Source: Bacteroidales bacterium
GTDB lineage: Bacteria; Bacteroidota; Bacteroidia; Bacteroidales; WCHB1-69
DNA: 12,348 nt
NCBI GenBank assembly: GCA_031257735.1
Contig: JAIROC010000524.1
Location: 1-12,348, forward strand
Direction of reading: 5' to 3'
In this document: positions 6,244 through 12,348 of the stretch, one piece after another
Layout: each line of letters begins with the position of its first letter
Position numbering within the stretch: position 1 is the first letter of the stretch
The notes under the pieces: generated by a model
The model's database searches: none
The model's input: the letters and a program-made list of their open reading frames with translations, nothing else
Told to the model about the DNA's origin: nothing
Program-made: the position numbers and the translations under genes

Positions 6244-7019
6244 ATGCTATACTTATTACAATTATTTACTTGCAGAGACTAAAAAATGAAACTCATGTAC
6301 AGTTTAACAGAGATATAAACGCCGTTTGGTTAAAGTATGGACCTGAACAATTGGGTTTTATTCTATTGTACAATCTCTATTTGGCTGCTCTTAATAATGA
6401 AATGGCAGCCTTGGATTTTATCCGTAAAAGTATTATTACGGCTAAAATTACAGCACAGGATCACAAACGCGACCTTGTATATCGTGGATTTTGTGATAGC
6501 GTAAAAGGAGCAACACATCATTTTGATGCGTTATTTCAGGAAGCAGCAGAACTGATTTTGAACCTTATCAAACATTATGGAAATATTGCAAGAAAAAGTT
6601 TTAATGATGAAACCGTTGCTATGGATAAATTAATTGCTGAACTCAACGGAAACGTTTACAGTAACGCAATTGCATTACTTGGATTTCAATCATGGGTCGA
6701 TAAACTTCGTGAAGAAAACAATTTGTTTAGTAACCTAATGAAAGAAAGATACGTCGAAACTGCTAACAAAACATCAGTCAGAATGCAGAACGCACGCGTA
6801 GAAACAGATAAATATTATCATGCTATTGTTAATCAAATTGAAAATCAATGGTTAGTTGGTGATCACTCCAGTGAAGCCTGTGTAAAAGAATGGAACGCTG
6901 TTATCGAAAGATATAAACATATTCTCGCACAGGAAATCGCTGAAAGAAAAAAATCTTCCGACGAAATAGAAACAAAAAACGAAACAGAAACAGAAACAGA
7001 TACAGAAAATAATGATTAA
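6240..7019 (+). CDS. DUF6261 family protein
   Basis: The 259-residue, mainly helical product matches my recollection of the Bacteroidota family DUF6261. It has an early LQRLKNETHVQF segment (residues 11-22), RDLVYRGFCDSVKG (77-90), a central HYGNIARKSFNDET region, LGFQSWVDKLREENNLF (147-163), an RMQNARVETDKYY helix, and a final NAVIERYKHILAQ helix. No catalytic residues are apparent and the function of the family is unknown. The C-terminal 20 residues are a low-complexity acidic tail of Glu, Thr and Asn (NETETETDTEN). The start at 6240 puts the conserved LQRLKNE segment close to the N-terminus, as usual for the family. The gene sits at the end of a possible long leader containing the 41-bp repeat array, which could regulate it. 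Confidence 0.75.
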   Translation: MNAILITIIYLQRLKNETHVQFNRDINAVWLKYGPEQLGFILLYNLYLAALNNEMAALDFIRKSIITAKITAQDHKRDLVYRGFCDSVKGATHHFDALFQEAAELILNLIKHYGNIARKSFNDETVAMDKLIAELNGNVYSNAIALLGFQSWVDKLREENNLFSNLMKERYVETANKTSVRMQNARVETDKYYHAIVNQIENQWLVGDHSSEACVKEWNAVIERYKHILAQEIAERKKSSDEIETKNETETETDTENND

Positions 7020-7025
7020 TTTTTT

Positions 7026-7069
7026 CCTCACTCTTCCCCTCTTACCCTTTAGAGGGGAAAGATGTGAGG
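7026..7069. repeat. Imperfect hairpin after the DUF6261 gene
   Basis: The arms 7026-7042 (CCTCACTCTTCCCCTCT) and 7051-7069 pair with two small bulges around an 8-base loop. It begins 6 bp after the stop codon and could act as a transcription barrier. It is followed by AT-rich DNA rather than a T-run, so it is not a clean intrinsic terminator on either strand. The CCTCAC/CCCCTCT composition looks like an interspersed intergenic repeat. Confidence 0.55.
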
Positions 7070-7112
7070 AATTAAAAATTAAAAATTAAAAATTAAAAAT
7101 TAAAAATTAAAA
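7070..7112. repeat. AT-rich heptamer microsatellite (ATTAAAA)n
   Basis: About six copies of a 7-bp AATTAAA/ATTAAAA unit run directly up to the DUF805 start codon at 7116. Copy-number change here by slippage would alter the distance between the upstream hairpin and the start. Similar ATTAAAAATT pieces occur before the start at 8734 and near 11900. Confidence 0.85.
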
Positions 7113-7115
7113 GAA

Positions 7116-7481
7116 ATGAAATGGTATATAAAATGTTTAAAACAGTACGCTAAATTCAGCGGAAGAGCAAGAAGAAAAGAATATTGGATGTTTGTATTGT
7201 TCGACGCAGTGTTTCTTATTATAGCAATTCTAATTGAAAATCATATTCTTGAAAGTAATTTTGGAAAAAGTATTTACGGTTCCGTTCCATTAACTTATTT
7301 TTTAGGAACATTGTTACCAAGATTAGCCGTTAGCGTTAGAAGATTGCATGATATAGGAAAAAAAGGTTGGAATATTTTTATTATTTTTATTCCAATTATT
7401 GGTTATCCTATATTTTTGGCATATATGATGGCTGATGGATCTCCCGAAAATGAATATGGTGAAAACCCTAAAGGAGACTAG
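7116..7481 (+). CDS. DUF805 family membrane protein
   Basis: The 121-residue product has the main marks of DUF805, the YhaH/YhaI-type inner-membrane family. These are an N-terminal MKWYIKCLKQYAKFSGRARR with EYW (residues 1-23), a first membrane segment at about 24-41, and PRLAVSVRRLHDIGKKGWN (about 68-86). A membrane segment at about 87-105 and the C-terminal DGSPENEYGENP follow. Length is normal for the family. The molecular role is unknown; these proteins are commonly found as small stand-alone inner-membrane proteins. The start follows directly on an AT heptamer tract. Beyond the TAG stop the same frame stays open for 17 acidic codons to 7535, so either an older, longer C-terminus existed or this is chance. 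Confidence 0.9.
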   Translation: MKWYIKCLKQYAKFSGRARRKEYWMFVLFDAVFLIIAILIENHILESNFGKSIYGSVPLTYFLGTLLPRLAVSVRRLHDIGKKGWNIFIIFIPIIGYPIFLAYMMADGSPENEYGENPKGD

Positions 7482-7612
7482 TATGATGACGATGGCGAGT
7501 ATGACAACAATGATATTGTTAAAGATAACTCATGAAAATACAGAACAAAAAATCTTTCAATGAAAATGAAACAGAAACAGAACCAGAAAATAAAAACTAA
7601 TTAAATAAAATA
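7482..7612 (+). other. Short gap with acidic in-frame extension and 22-codon remnant
   Basis: Immediately after the DUF805 TAG, the same frame reads YDDDGEYDNNDIVKDNS and stops at 7533-7535. An ATG at 7532 overlaps that stop and opens 22 codons ending NETETEPENKN with TAA at 7598-7600. That tail resembles the end of the DUF6261 product (NETETETDTENND) in both DNA and protein. It may be a remnant of a duplicated gene end or just convergent low-complexity sequence. I do not claim it as a working gene. Confidence 0.35.
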
Positions 7613-7837
7613 ATGATGGTAAGAATAAGCGTAATCGGAATATGTATAATAATGACATACCTTATGTTATGGCTAATACTAAGGGGGCTATCGTCAATAA
7701 AAAAACTTTACAAATCAAGAAACGAAATTCCAAATTTTGAATTTTGTAAGCAATTAGCGATAGCCATACTTATCATTATATCCGCGCTTGCGCCTTTTTA
7801 TATCATATCTGTACTTTTAAACAACTACGATATATAA
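7613..7837 (+). CDS. Small two-span membrane protein, unknown
   Basis: The 74-residue product has two hydrophobic segments at about 4-24 and 47-68. A basic linker between them (SSIKKLYKSRNEIPNFEFCK) is probably on the cytoplasmic side by the positive-inside rule. I do not recognise a family. Two adjacent ATGs (7613 and 7616) could serve as start. The next gene starts 15 bp after the stop. It lies in a run of four small membrane-protein genes that are probably transcribed together. Confidence 0.6.
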   Translation: MMVRISVIGICIIMTYLMLWLILRGLSSIKKLYKSRNEIPNFEFCKQLAIAILIIISALAPFYIISVLLNNYDI

Positions 7838-7852
7838 TAAAAATTTTAAAAA

Positions 7853-8275
7853 ATGAACACAAATTTCACAGAACACAGAAAGTCGTCCCCAGAAACGGGA
7901 CTTGAATTGAACAAGGAAGCACAAATGCAGCTGTTCAAAGTTATTAAATGGGCAAAAGGAAGCGTTTGCGTGAATATAATCTTTATCTCCGCAAGTCTCT
8001 TGACAAGTTTTTTTATGCCAAATCTTATAAGCGCTTTCTCTTTTGTTTTCGTTCTCCTTGTCTTTTTTTTACCACAGATTATTATCGTATTTAAATATGC
8101 GAAATCTGCAAAAGCATCAATGCTAAAAAGTCAAATGGAAAATGAAGAAGGTATTGATTATGTTCCCGAAATGGAAAAATCAATGAGATTATTCGCAATA
8201 TTATCAATATGCGCTGCAGTGAATATAGTAGAAATTGCCGTACTTCTAACTCCATTCCTCATGTTCATTATGTAA
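7853..8275 (+). CDS. Small membrane protein, possibly DUF5362-like
   Basis: The 140-residue product has a soluble N-terminus with GLELNKEAQMQLFKVIKWAK (residues 16-35), followed by hydrophobic segments at about 36-54, 58-80 and 111-139. A loop rich in Lys and Glu lies between them. The arrangement of L-x-L-x-x-x-A-x-x-x-L then K-W-A-K before the first membrane segment recalls the Bacteroidota DUF5362 family. I base this on pattern only. The following gene has the same layout (SLKLTPNAQHSLNNVANAS, then three membrane segments), so the two are probably distant paralogues. Function is unknown. Confidence 0.6.
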   Translation: MNTNFTEHRKSSPETGLELNKEAQMQLFKVIKWAKGSVCVNIIFISASLLTSFFMPNLISAFSFVFVLLVFFLPQIIIVFKYAKSAKASMLKSQMENEEGIDYVPEMEKSMRLFAILSICAAVNIVEIAVLLTPFLMFIM

Positions 8276-8312
8276 TAAACAATTTATTTCAAATTTACAA
8301 ATATAACAATCT

Positions 8313-8714
8313 ATGAAAAAATTAAATACGCCAACAGAAAGTTTAAAATTGACCCCTAACGCACAACACAGTTTAAATAATGTTGCTAACGCATCAGTCA
8401 TTGTATCTATCATAGGATTTTTCATGTCATTTCTACTGTTAATCATATTTATCTATACGAAAATAGAAGGACATATCTTTTTTATGAAGGGATTAGGCTC
8501 TGTTTTTCAAATAGCAGCCTTTTGTTTGTATGCAATACCCTCTTATTTTTTACTCATCTTTGGTATGGGAACAAAAAAATCAATCAAAACAAAGGACAGT
8601 ATAAAATTGAAAGAAAATATTGCCTGTTTATCTATTGCATCCAAATTTTTCTTTATTGCATTCTTAGTGATAACATGCTTGTTTATATTGATGATAGTGA
8701 TAGATAGCTTATAA
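8313..8714 (+). CDS. Small membrane protein, probable relative of the preceding gene
   Basis: The 133-residue product begins MKKLNTPTESLKLTPNAQHS, then has membrane segments at about 27-48, 62-84 and 110-131. A cytoplasmic Lys-rich loop (about 88-100) lies between the second and third. The L-x-L-T-x-x-A-x-x-x-L motif before the first segment and the overall spacing match the preceding gene and the DUF5362-like pattern. Sequence identity between the two is low by eye. The next gene starts 19 bp after the stop. No function can be given. Confidence 0.6.
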   Translation: MKKLNTPTESLKLTPNAQHSLNNVANASVIVSIIGFFMSFLLLIIFIYTKIEGHIFFMKGLGSVFQIAAFCLYAIPSYFLLIFGMGTKKSIKTKDSIKLKENIACLSIASKFFFIAFLVITCLFILMIVIDSL

Positions 8715-8733
8715 CAAATAAAAATTAAAAATT

Positions 8734-9291
8734 ATGGGAAAATTTGATTACAGTGAAGATTACAGAAAATCAATTTCATCTTTGACAGATGAAGAGTTGG
8801 TAAAAAAATATTTTGAACGCGAAGATTATAATGAAAATTATATTAATCTTCTAATAAGTGAAATAAATCATAGAAAAATACCAATAGAAGAACTAACTTC
8901 AAAAGAAACGGCAATGCAAGCGCTTATCCTAAGAAAATCAGATAAGGAGTTACAGGATATTTATAATGACCTTGATTGCGATAAAGAGATGCAACTATTG
9001 GCAAAACAGGAAAGCATACGCAGAGGATTACCCATTGATACATTGGAAAAAGAAAAGAAAATTGCTATGCTGAAACAAGGTGTGCAAGGTAAACATATCG
9101 TTGCAGGATATCTGTTTTCAATATTGGGGGGATTAATCGGATTAATCATTGCAATTGACTACTTGTCTTCAAAAGAAAAAACTGCCGAAGGCGTGTTTTA
9201 CAAATACAACAAGGAAACCCGTAAATCAGCAAGAGGCATGTTGATTGCTTTTGTCATTTCATCTATACTATTTATCATGATTAATTTATAA
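8734..9291 (+). CDS. Membrane protein with duplicated N-terminal helical module
   Basis: The 185-residue product has two copies of an approximately 40-residue motif. One is LTDEELVKKYFERED ... EINHRKIPIEELTSK at about 17-57. The other is KSDKELQDIYNDLD ... ESIRRGLPIDTLEKE at about 68-107. Both follow the scheme (S/T)-D-(E/K)-E-L, an aromatic/acidic helix, then E-x-x-x-R-x-(I/L)-P-I-(E/D)-x-L. The C-terminal part has a GYLFSILGGLIGLIIAIDYL membrane segment (125-144) and a second one at about 168-184. The repeats are probably cytoplasmic with the C-terminus anchored in the membrane. I do not recognise a named family. The start follows AAAATTAAAAATT without a Shine-Dalgarno site. It is the last gene of the small membrane-protein cluster. 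Confidence 0.7.
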   Translation: MGKFDYSEDYRKSISSLTDEELVKKYFEREDYNENYINLLISEINHRKIPIEELTSKETAMQALILRKSDKELQDIYNDLDCDKEMQLLAKQESIRRGLPIDTLEKEKKIAMLKQGVQGKHIVAGYLFSILGGLIGLIIAIDYLSSKEKTAEGVFYKYNKETRKSARGMLIAFVISSILFIMINL

Positions 9292-9486
9292 AACATTGAA
9301 TAAAGAAAATAAGTCATGTTGGAAGAAAACAGATATAGAAAACAATCTTCTTTCATCCTGTCCAAATTAAAGTACAGGGAAAGAGGAAGACAATAAAGGA
9401 GGGTTGGGTGGGTACAGAAACAGTAGAAAGAAATAGAGTTAAATTAAAAAAAAGTTTTTAGTATTAATTTTTTAAAATATATATCA
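9292..9486. other. 195-bp gap before the transporter gene
   Basis: The gap holds a 26-codon frame at 9316-9396 (MLEENRYRKQSSF...), which has no recognisable family, and a G-rich patch GGAGGGTTGGGTGGG at 9398-9412. An AT-rich stretch before the start contains TAATTTTT at 9465-9472, a poor match to the -7 box. A TTG at the expected upstream distance is missing, so I do not call a promoter, although one for the transporter operon probably lies here. Confidence 0.4.
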
Positions 9487-11514
9487 ATGGAGAAAGAAAA
9501 AAAATTTGTGCCGGTAGTATCGGCAAGTACAAGTATGAAAGAATTTACGATTCGCGCCTTATTAATAGGCTTAGTGTTGTCAGTAGTATTGGGAGCTGCA
9601 AACGCATATTTGGGCTTAAGAGCCGGAATGACCGTAGCTGCGACCTATCCTGCTGCAGTGATAGGCATGACATTACTGCGTTTTTTTAAAGGAACTATCC
9701 TTGAAGAAAACTTTACCCGTACAGTAGGATCAGTTGGAGAGTCTATAGCAGCCGGAGCTATCTTTACCCTTCCTGCGTTTTGGATATCAGGCATTTGGTA
9801 TGGCAAGGTGTTTAATTCAATGAGTAGTTATATCACCGCGTCCCTGATATTGATTACGGGCGGTTTGCTTGGCGTCCTGTTTGTCGCTTTACTTAGACGG
9901 ATGATGGTAGAAGATAAAGAATTGCCATTCCCAGAGAGTACGGCGGCAGCCGAAATCCATAAAACAGGACAAAGCAGCGGCGGCTCAAAGTATTTATTTG
10001 TGGCTATGATAGTGGCCGCGCTCATTAAAATAGCCGGAGAGTTTAAATTGTTTGCTACGGATTGGGTTTGGTTTTTCAAAACTTCTGCGGCAGAGCTTGC
10101 AAGCGGAAAAACCCTGACAGGCGGTTTTTATTTAGGTGGTCCATCTATCAGTCCCGCTTTTTTAGGCGTGGGTTATATTATTGGTCCAAGACTCGCCGCC
10201 CTTAATTTTAGCGGATTAATATTAGGCTGGGGAGTATTAGTACCTTTGTTGCTATCTGTTCTGGGAACTGATTTTGTAAACAGCGTAAAGGTAAATATAG
10301 ACAACCATTTAACGAGTACTTCATTAATTGCGTGGAAAAATGCAGCCGAAGCAGTCAGAAATGACATGGTGAAAATTATTGCTATCGGAGGCATGTTGAT
10401 AGCCGCCTGTTTTACGCTTTATCGAATGAGAAACAGTTTAGGTACAGGACTTAAACGCGCATTTAAAGATCTCGGACAAGTCGCAAAAGGCGCCTCCGAA
10501 AATGTAGAACGCACTGAAAAAGACCTCAAAACAGGATGGATACTTGCAGGAATTTGCGTAGCCGCTGTACTGACGTTTATCATTACTTATTTTATTTTCC
10601 ATACCAGTATTTTGGTAGCGATAGTAGCTTCTACGGTAATGATAGTACTTGCGTTTCTGTTTGCCGCCGTATCGGGATATTTGGTAGGCATTATCGGTTC
10701 AAGCAATAATCCTGTCAGCGGACTAACAATTACAGCCTTAGTAGTAACGGGTTTGTTACTTGTCCTTTGTGGCGTTACCAAAAATACCGGCGGCGTAGCT
10801 GCCATACTGGGTATAGCGGCAATCGTTTGCGTAGCTGCGGCTGTTGGCGGAGAAATGTTTCAAGACCTTAAAGCGGGACATTTGCTCGGCGGTACGCCAT
10901 GGAAAATGCAAACAGGAAATATCATTGGCGTTATTGTGTCGGGCTGTGTAATGTTTGGCGTGCTTATTATCCTCAACAATGGAGATATTAAAATGGGCAT
11001 AGAAGAAGGTTATAAAGGCGGTTTTGGAAGTCCTCCCCTGCCAGCTCCACAGGCAACATTGATGGCGATTTTAGCAAAAGCTATTGTAGAAGGTTCTATG
11101 ACATGGATACTAGTGATTGCCGGAATGGTATTGTGCGCTGCTTTTATCTTGATGGGCGTTAAGAGTCCCATGTTGATTTTTGTAGGTATGTATCTGTCTT
11201 TGGGAACTGTATGCGCTATCTTTGTTGGAGGGCTAATCAAAGGTATACTTGATTTATATACGACAAGACGAAAATATAATTCGGGACAATTACTTACTGT
11301 TGAGAACACAGGCGTCTTAGTGGCGTCGGGATTAATAGCTGGAGAAGCATTAATAGGATTATTAATCGCTATTTTTGCTATCTTCGATATATTCTTTTCC
11401 AAGACGCTCAATATTACCAATCCTTCCTATCTGATAGGATTGGCAATTATACTTGTGTTAGCATTCTTTTTAGTACGCATTCCATTAAAAAAAGCTGCTA
11501 AAGTGCAATCATAA
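9487..11514 (+). CDS. OPT-family oligopeptide transporter
   Basis: The 675-residue, highly hydrophobic product is a clear member of the bacterial OPT/YSL superfamily (Pfam OPT, TIGR00733-like). These are proton-coupled inner-membrane importers of oligopeptides or metal chelates. Signature segments in order are GAANAYLGLRAGMTVAATYP (36-55), ENFTRTVGSVGESIAAGAIF (74-93) and LPFPESTAAAEI (146-157). A GGTPWKMQTGNIIGV segment and PPLPAPQATLMAILAKAIVEG follow in the C-terminal half. Length and the many membrane spans are normal for the family, and the frame is intact. The actual substrate cannot be read from the sequence. The PqqD-like gene starts 11 bp after the stop, so the two form an operon. 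The start at 9487 leaves a short charged N-terminus before the first membrane span. Confidence 0.93.
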   Translation: MEKEKKFVPVVSASTSMKEFTIRALLIGLVLSVVLGAANAYLGLRAGMTVAATYPAAVIGMTLLRFFKGTILEENFTRTVGSVGESIAAGAIFTLPAFWISGIWYGKVFNSMSSYITASLILITGGLLGVLFVALLRRMMVEDKELPFPESTAAAEIHKTGQSSGGSKYLFVAMIVAALIKIAGEFKLFATDWVWFFKTSAAELASGKTLTGGFYLGGPSISPAFLGVGYIIGPRLAALNFSGLILGWGVLVPLLLSVLGTDFVNSVKVNIDNHLTSTSLIAWKNAAEAVRNDMVKIIAIGGMLIAACFTLYRMRNSLGTGLKRAFKDLGQVAKGASENVERTEKDLKTGWILAGICVAAVLTFIITYFIFHTSILVAIVASTVMIVLAFLFAAVSGYLVGIIGSSNNPVSGLTITALVVTGLLLVLCGVTKNTGGVAAILGIAAIVCVAAAVGGEMFQDLKAGHLLGGTPWKMQTGNIIGVIVSGCVMFGVLIILNNGDIKMGIEEGYKGGFGSPPLPAPQATLMAILAKAIVEGSMTWILVIAGMVLCAAFILMGVKSPMLIFVGMYLSLGTVCAIFVGGLIKGILDLYTTRRKYNSGQLLTVENTGVLVASGLIAGEALIGLLIAIFAIFDIFFSKTLNITNPSYLIGLAIILVLAFFLVRIPLKKAAKVQS

Positions 11515-11525
11515 AGAAAACGTAA

Positions 11526-11879
11526 ATGGCTAAGAAAGTAAAAAATTTGTTCGATATGATACCTGTTATCAGCGAACATATTACTACTGAATACGAGGGA
11601 GAGCTGGCTGTGATAGCTTTCCCCCGGTTCAGGAGTAAGTTTATGCAAAAGTATTTTGTTCCCAGAAACAAATCACGCGTTATCCGTATTCGTTTAGACG
11701 CGCACGGAACAATTGTCTGGAAACTGATTGACGGTAAACAAACCGTAAATGAAATAATCGAAACGCTGTCAGACTATTTTCAAAACGAAGAACATTACAC
11801 CTATAGAATTGTAGCTTTTATTCAACAACTGCAAAAACAAGGGTTTATTAAATTGAAAACTTCATCAATTGAAAATTGA
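11526..11879 (+). CDS. PqqD-like (peptide-chaperone fold) protein
   Basis: The 117-residue product resembles the PqqD family (PF05402). The core is IRLDAHGTIVWKLIDGKQTV (54-73), then EIIETLSDYFQNE and a last helix with FIQQLQKQGFIKL, matching the winged-helix fold that binds precursor peptides in RiPP pathways. Here no radical-SAM enzyme, PqqA-like peptide or other RiPP gene is nearby. The partner is an OPT transporter 11 bp upstream, an arrangement I recall from other Bacteroidota genomes. A role in peptide handling linked to transport is therefore an inference. The N-terminal 50 residues (MIPVISEHITTEYEGELAVI, then FPRF) precede the core. The last codons and stop fall inside an ATTGAAAATTGAAAATT repeat, so the extreme C-terminus may have been altered by that element. 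Confidence 0.8.
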   Translation: MAKKVKNLFDMIPVISEHITTEYEGELAVIAFPRFRSKFMQKYFVPRNKSRVIRIRLDAHGTIVWKLIDGKQTVNEIIETLSDYFQNEEHYTYRIVAFIQQLQKQGFIKLKTSSIEN

Positions 11880-12128
11880 AAATTAAAGACAAGAGAATTG
11901 AAAATTAAAAATTGGAATACAATGAGAAAAACAATTAAATTACGAGAGAATAAAAGGGCTGAAAGCCGTAAATCAATAGCACAGGGAAACGCCCTGTGTA
12001 ATGAATTGCACCCATCTCCTTCAAGCCCTGAAAGGGCGAAATCATTTGTCAATAATAGATTACGCCCCGTTAGAGGTTGTGTGAAAAACGCTCCCAAAAC
12101 AATAGAGGTCGTCATTGACAGGAACCCC

Positions 12129-12159
12129 CGTTCGAACGAGGTTCTACCTCGTCCGAACG
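12129..12159. repeat. 14-bp-arm hairpin within the 3' element
   Basis: The arms 12129-12142 (CGTTCGAACGAGGT) and 12146-12159 (ACCTCGTCCGAACG) pair with a single mismatch around the loop TCT. The left arm itself contains the palindrome CGTTCGAACG. No T-run follows, so a simple terminator role is not supported. It could still hold up transcription coming from the transporter operon. Confidence 0.75.
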
Positions 12160-12230
12160 AAAATAACATGTCGGTAGAACGTTGGAATAATCTTCTGATA
12201 TTGACATGTCATCCCTACGGGGCTTCAATA

Positions 12231-12260
12231 ATTGAAAATTGAAAATTGAAAATTGAAAAT
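12231..12260. repeat. TTGAAAA heptamer tract
   Basis: About four copies of a 7-bp ATTGAAA unit lie here, related to the ATTGAAAATTGAAAATTAAA at 11866-11886 where the PqqD-like gene stops. The two tracts flank the hairpin-rich element on both sides like short direct repeats. They may mark the borders of the repeated unit. Confidence 0.6.
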
Positions 12261-12348
12261 GAAGGATAAAATAATTAGCTACGCTGCTCTTACGGGTGAA
12301 AATTGGAATACAATGAGAGTAACAATTAAATCACGAGAGAGTAAAAGG

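Larger units (their letters stand above)
11880..12348. repeat. Noncoding hairpin-rich element, one copy plus the start of a second
   Basis: No gene is supported in this final 469-bp stretch. The sequence from 11911 (ATTGGAATACAATGAGA...) recurs at 12302 to the window end with only a few changes, giving a period of 391 bp. Read as protein (NWNTMRKTIKLRENKR versus NWNTMRVTIKSRESKR), all the changes are amino-acid changing, which argues against coding. Inside are hairpins at 11980-11998 (CACAGGG/CCCTGTG), 12025-12037 (GCCCT-GAA-AGGGC) and 12129-12159. A TTGAAAA tract lies at about 12231-12260. The style (GGGCTGAAAGCC, CACAGGG-CCCTGTG, CCCTACGGGG) is what I recall of interspersed noncoding repeats in Bacteroidota. 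Confidence 0.75.

Noticed and set aside
7026..7069. Intrinsic terminator for the DUF6261 gene
   Set aside because: The stem is strong but no T-run follows it on either strand, so I list it only as a hairpin repeat.
11010..11420. 136-codon - strand frame inside the transporter gene
   Set aside because: It is a shadow of the OPT coding region, whose + strand frame has clear family motifs.
11822..12169. 115-codon - strand frame over the PqqD end and the 3' element
   Set aside because: It overlaps the end of a well-supported + strand gene and runs through noncoding repeat DNA, with no domain or signal.
11898..12242. 114-codon + strand frame in the 3' element
   Set aside because: It consists of hairpin-rich repeat DNA, the changes between copies are all non-synonymous, and no domain is recognisable.

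Overview
The window is about 12.3 kb of AT-rich DNA, and every supported gene is on the + strand. It most likely comes from a member of the Bacteroidota, probably Bacteroidales. This rests on the signal peptides that end in A-Q, the lack of Shine-Dalgarno sites before most starts, promoter-like motifs of the TTG-N19-TAnnTTTG kind, and families that I know mainly from this phylum (DUF6261, small DUF5362-like membrane proteins, an OPT transporter paired with a PqqD-like protein). No rRNA or tRNA gene, transposase, phage gene or CRISPR array is visible.

Left region (1-5607): a tandem array of paralogous secreted repeat proteins comes first: the 3' end of one copy, then two complete copies of 465 and 583 residues. 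The copies share nearly identical ends and identical 11-bp spacers, but their middles differ. The last copy overlaps a secreted lysozyme/transglycosylase-like protein by 20 bp. A secreted single-domain aspartic protease of the retropepsin type and two small membrane proteins follow. Most of these products would act in or beyond the periplasm, and the tight spacing suggests one or two operons.

Middle region (5608-6239): this 632-bp stretch has no convincing long gene. It holds two promoter-like elements and six tandem 41-bp repeats, each with a perfect 17-bp inverted-repeat core. A seventh, diverged unit keeps a hairpin at the same place. Any transcript would run through this array into a 30-codon reading frame that overlaps the next gene by ATGA.

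Right-central region (6240-9291): a DUF6261 protein, a hairpin plus AT-heptamer tract, a DUF805 membrane protein, and four small membrane proteins follow. Two of the small proteins look like relatives of each other. Gaps are short and no function can be assigned to the cluster.

Right region (9292-12348): an OPT-family oligopeptide transporter is followed 11 bp later by a PqqD-like protein. After that comes a noncoding, hairpin-rich element, and the start of a second copy of it appears 391 bp downstream, where the window ends.

The best leads for something undescribed are the cassette-like paralogue array with conserved ends and the 41-bp palindromic repeat array behind its own promoters. Functions given beyond the named families are inference.
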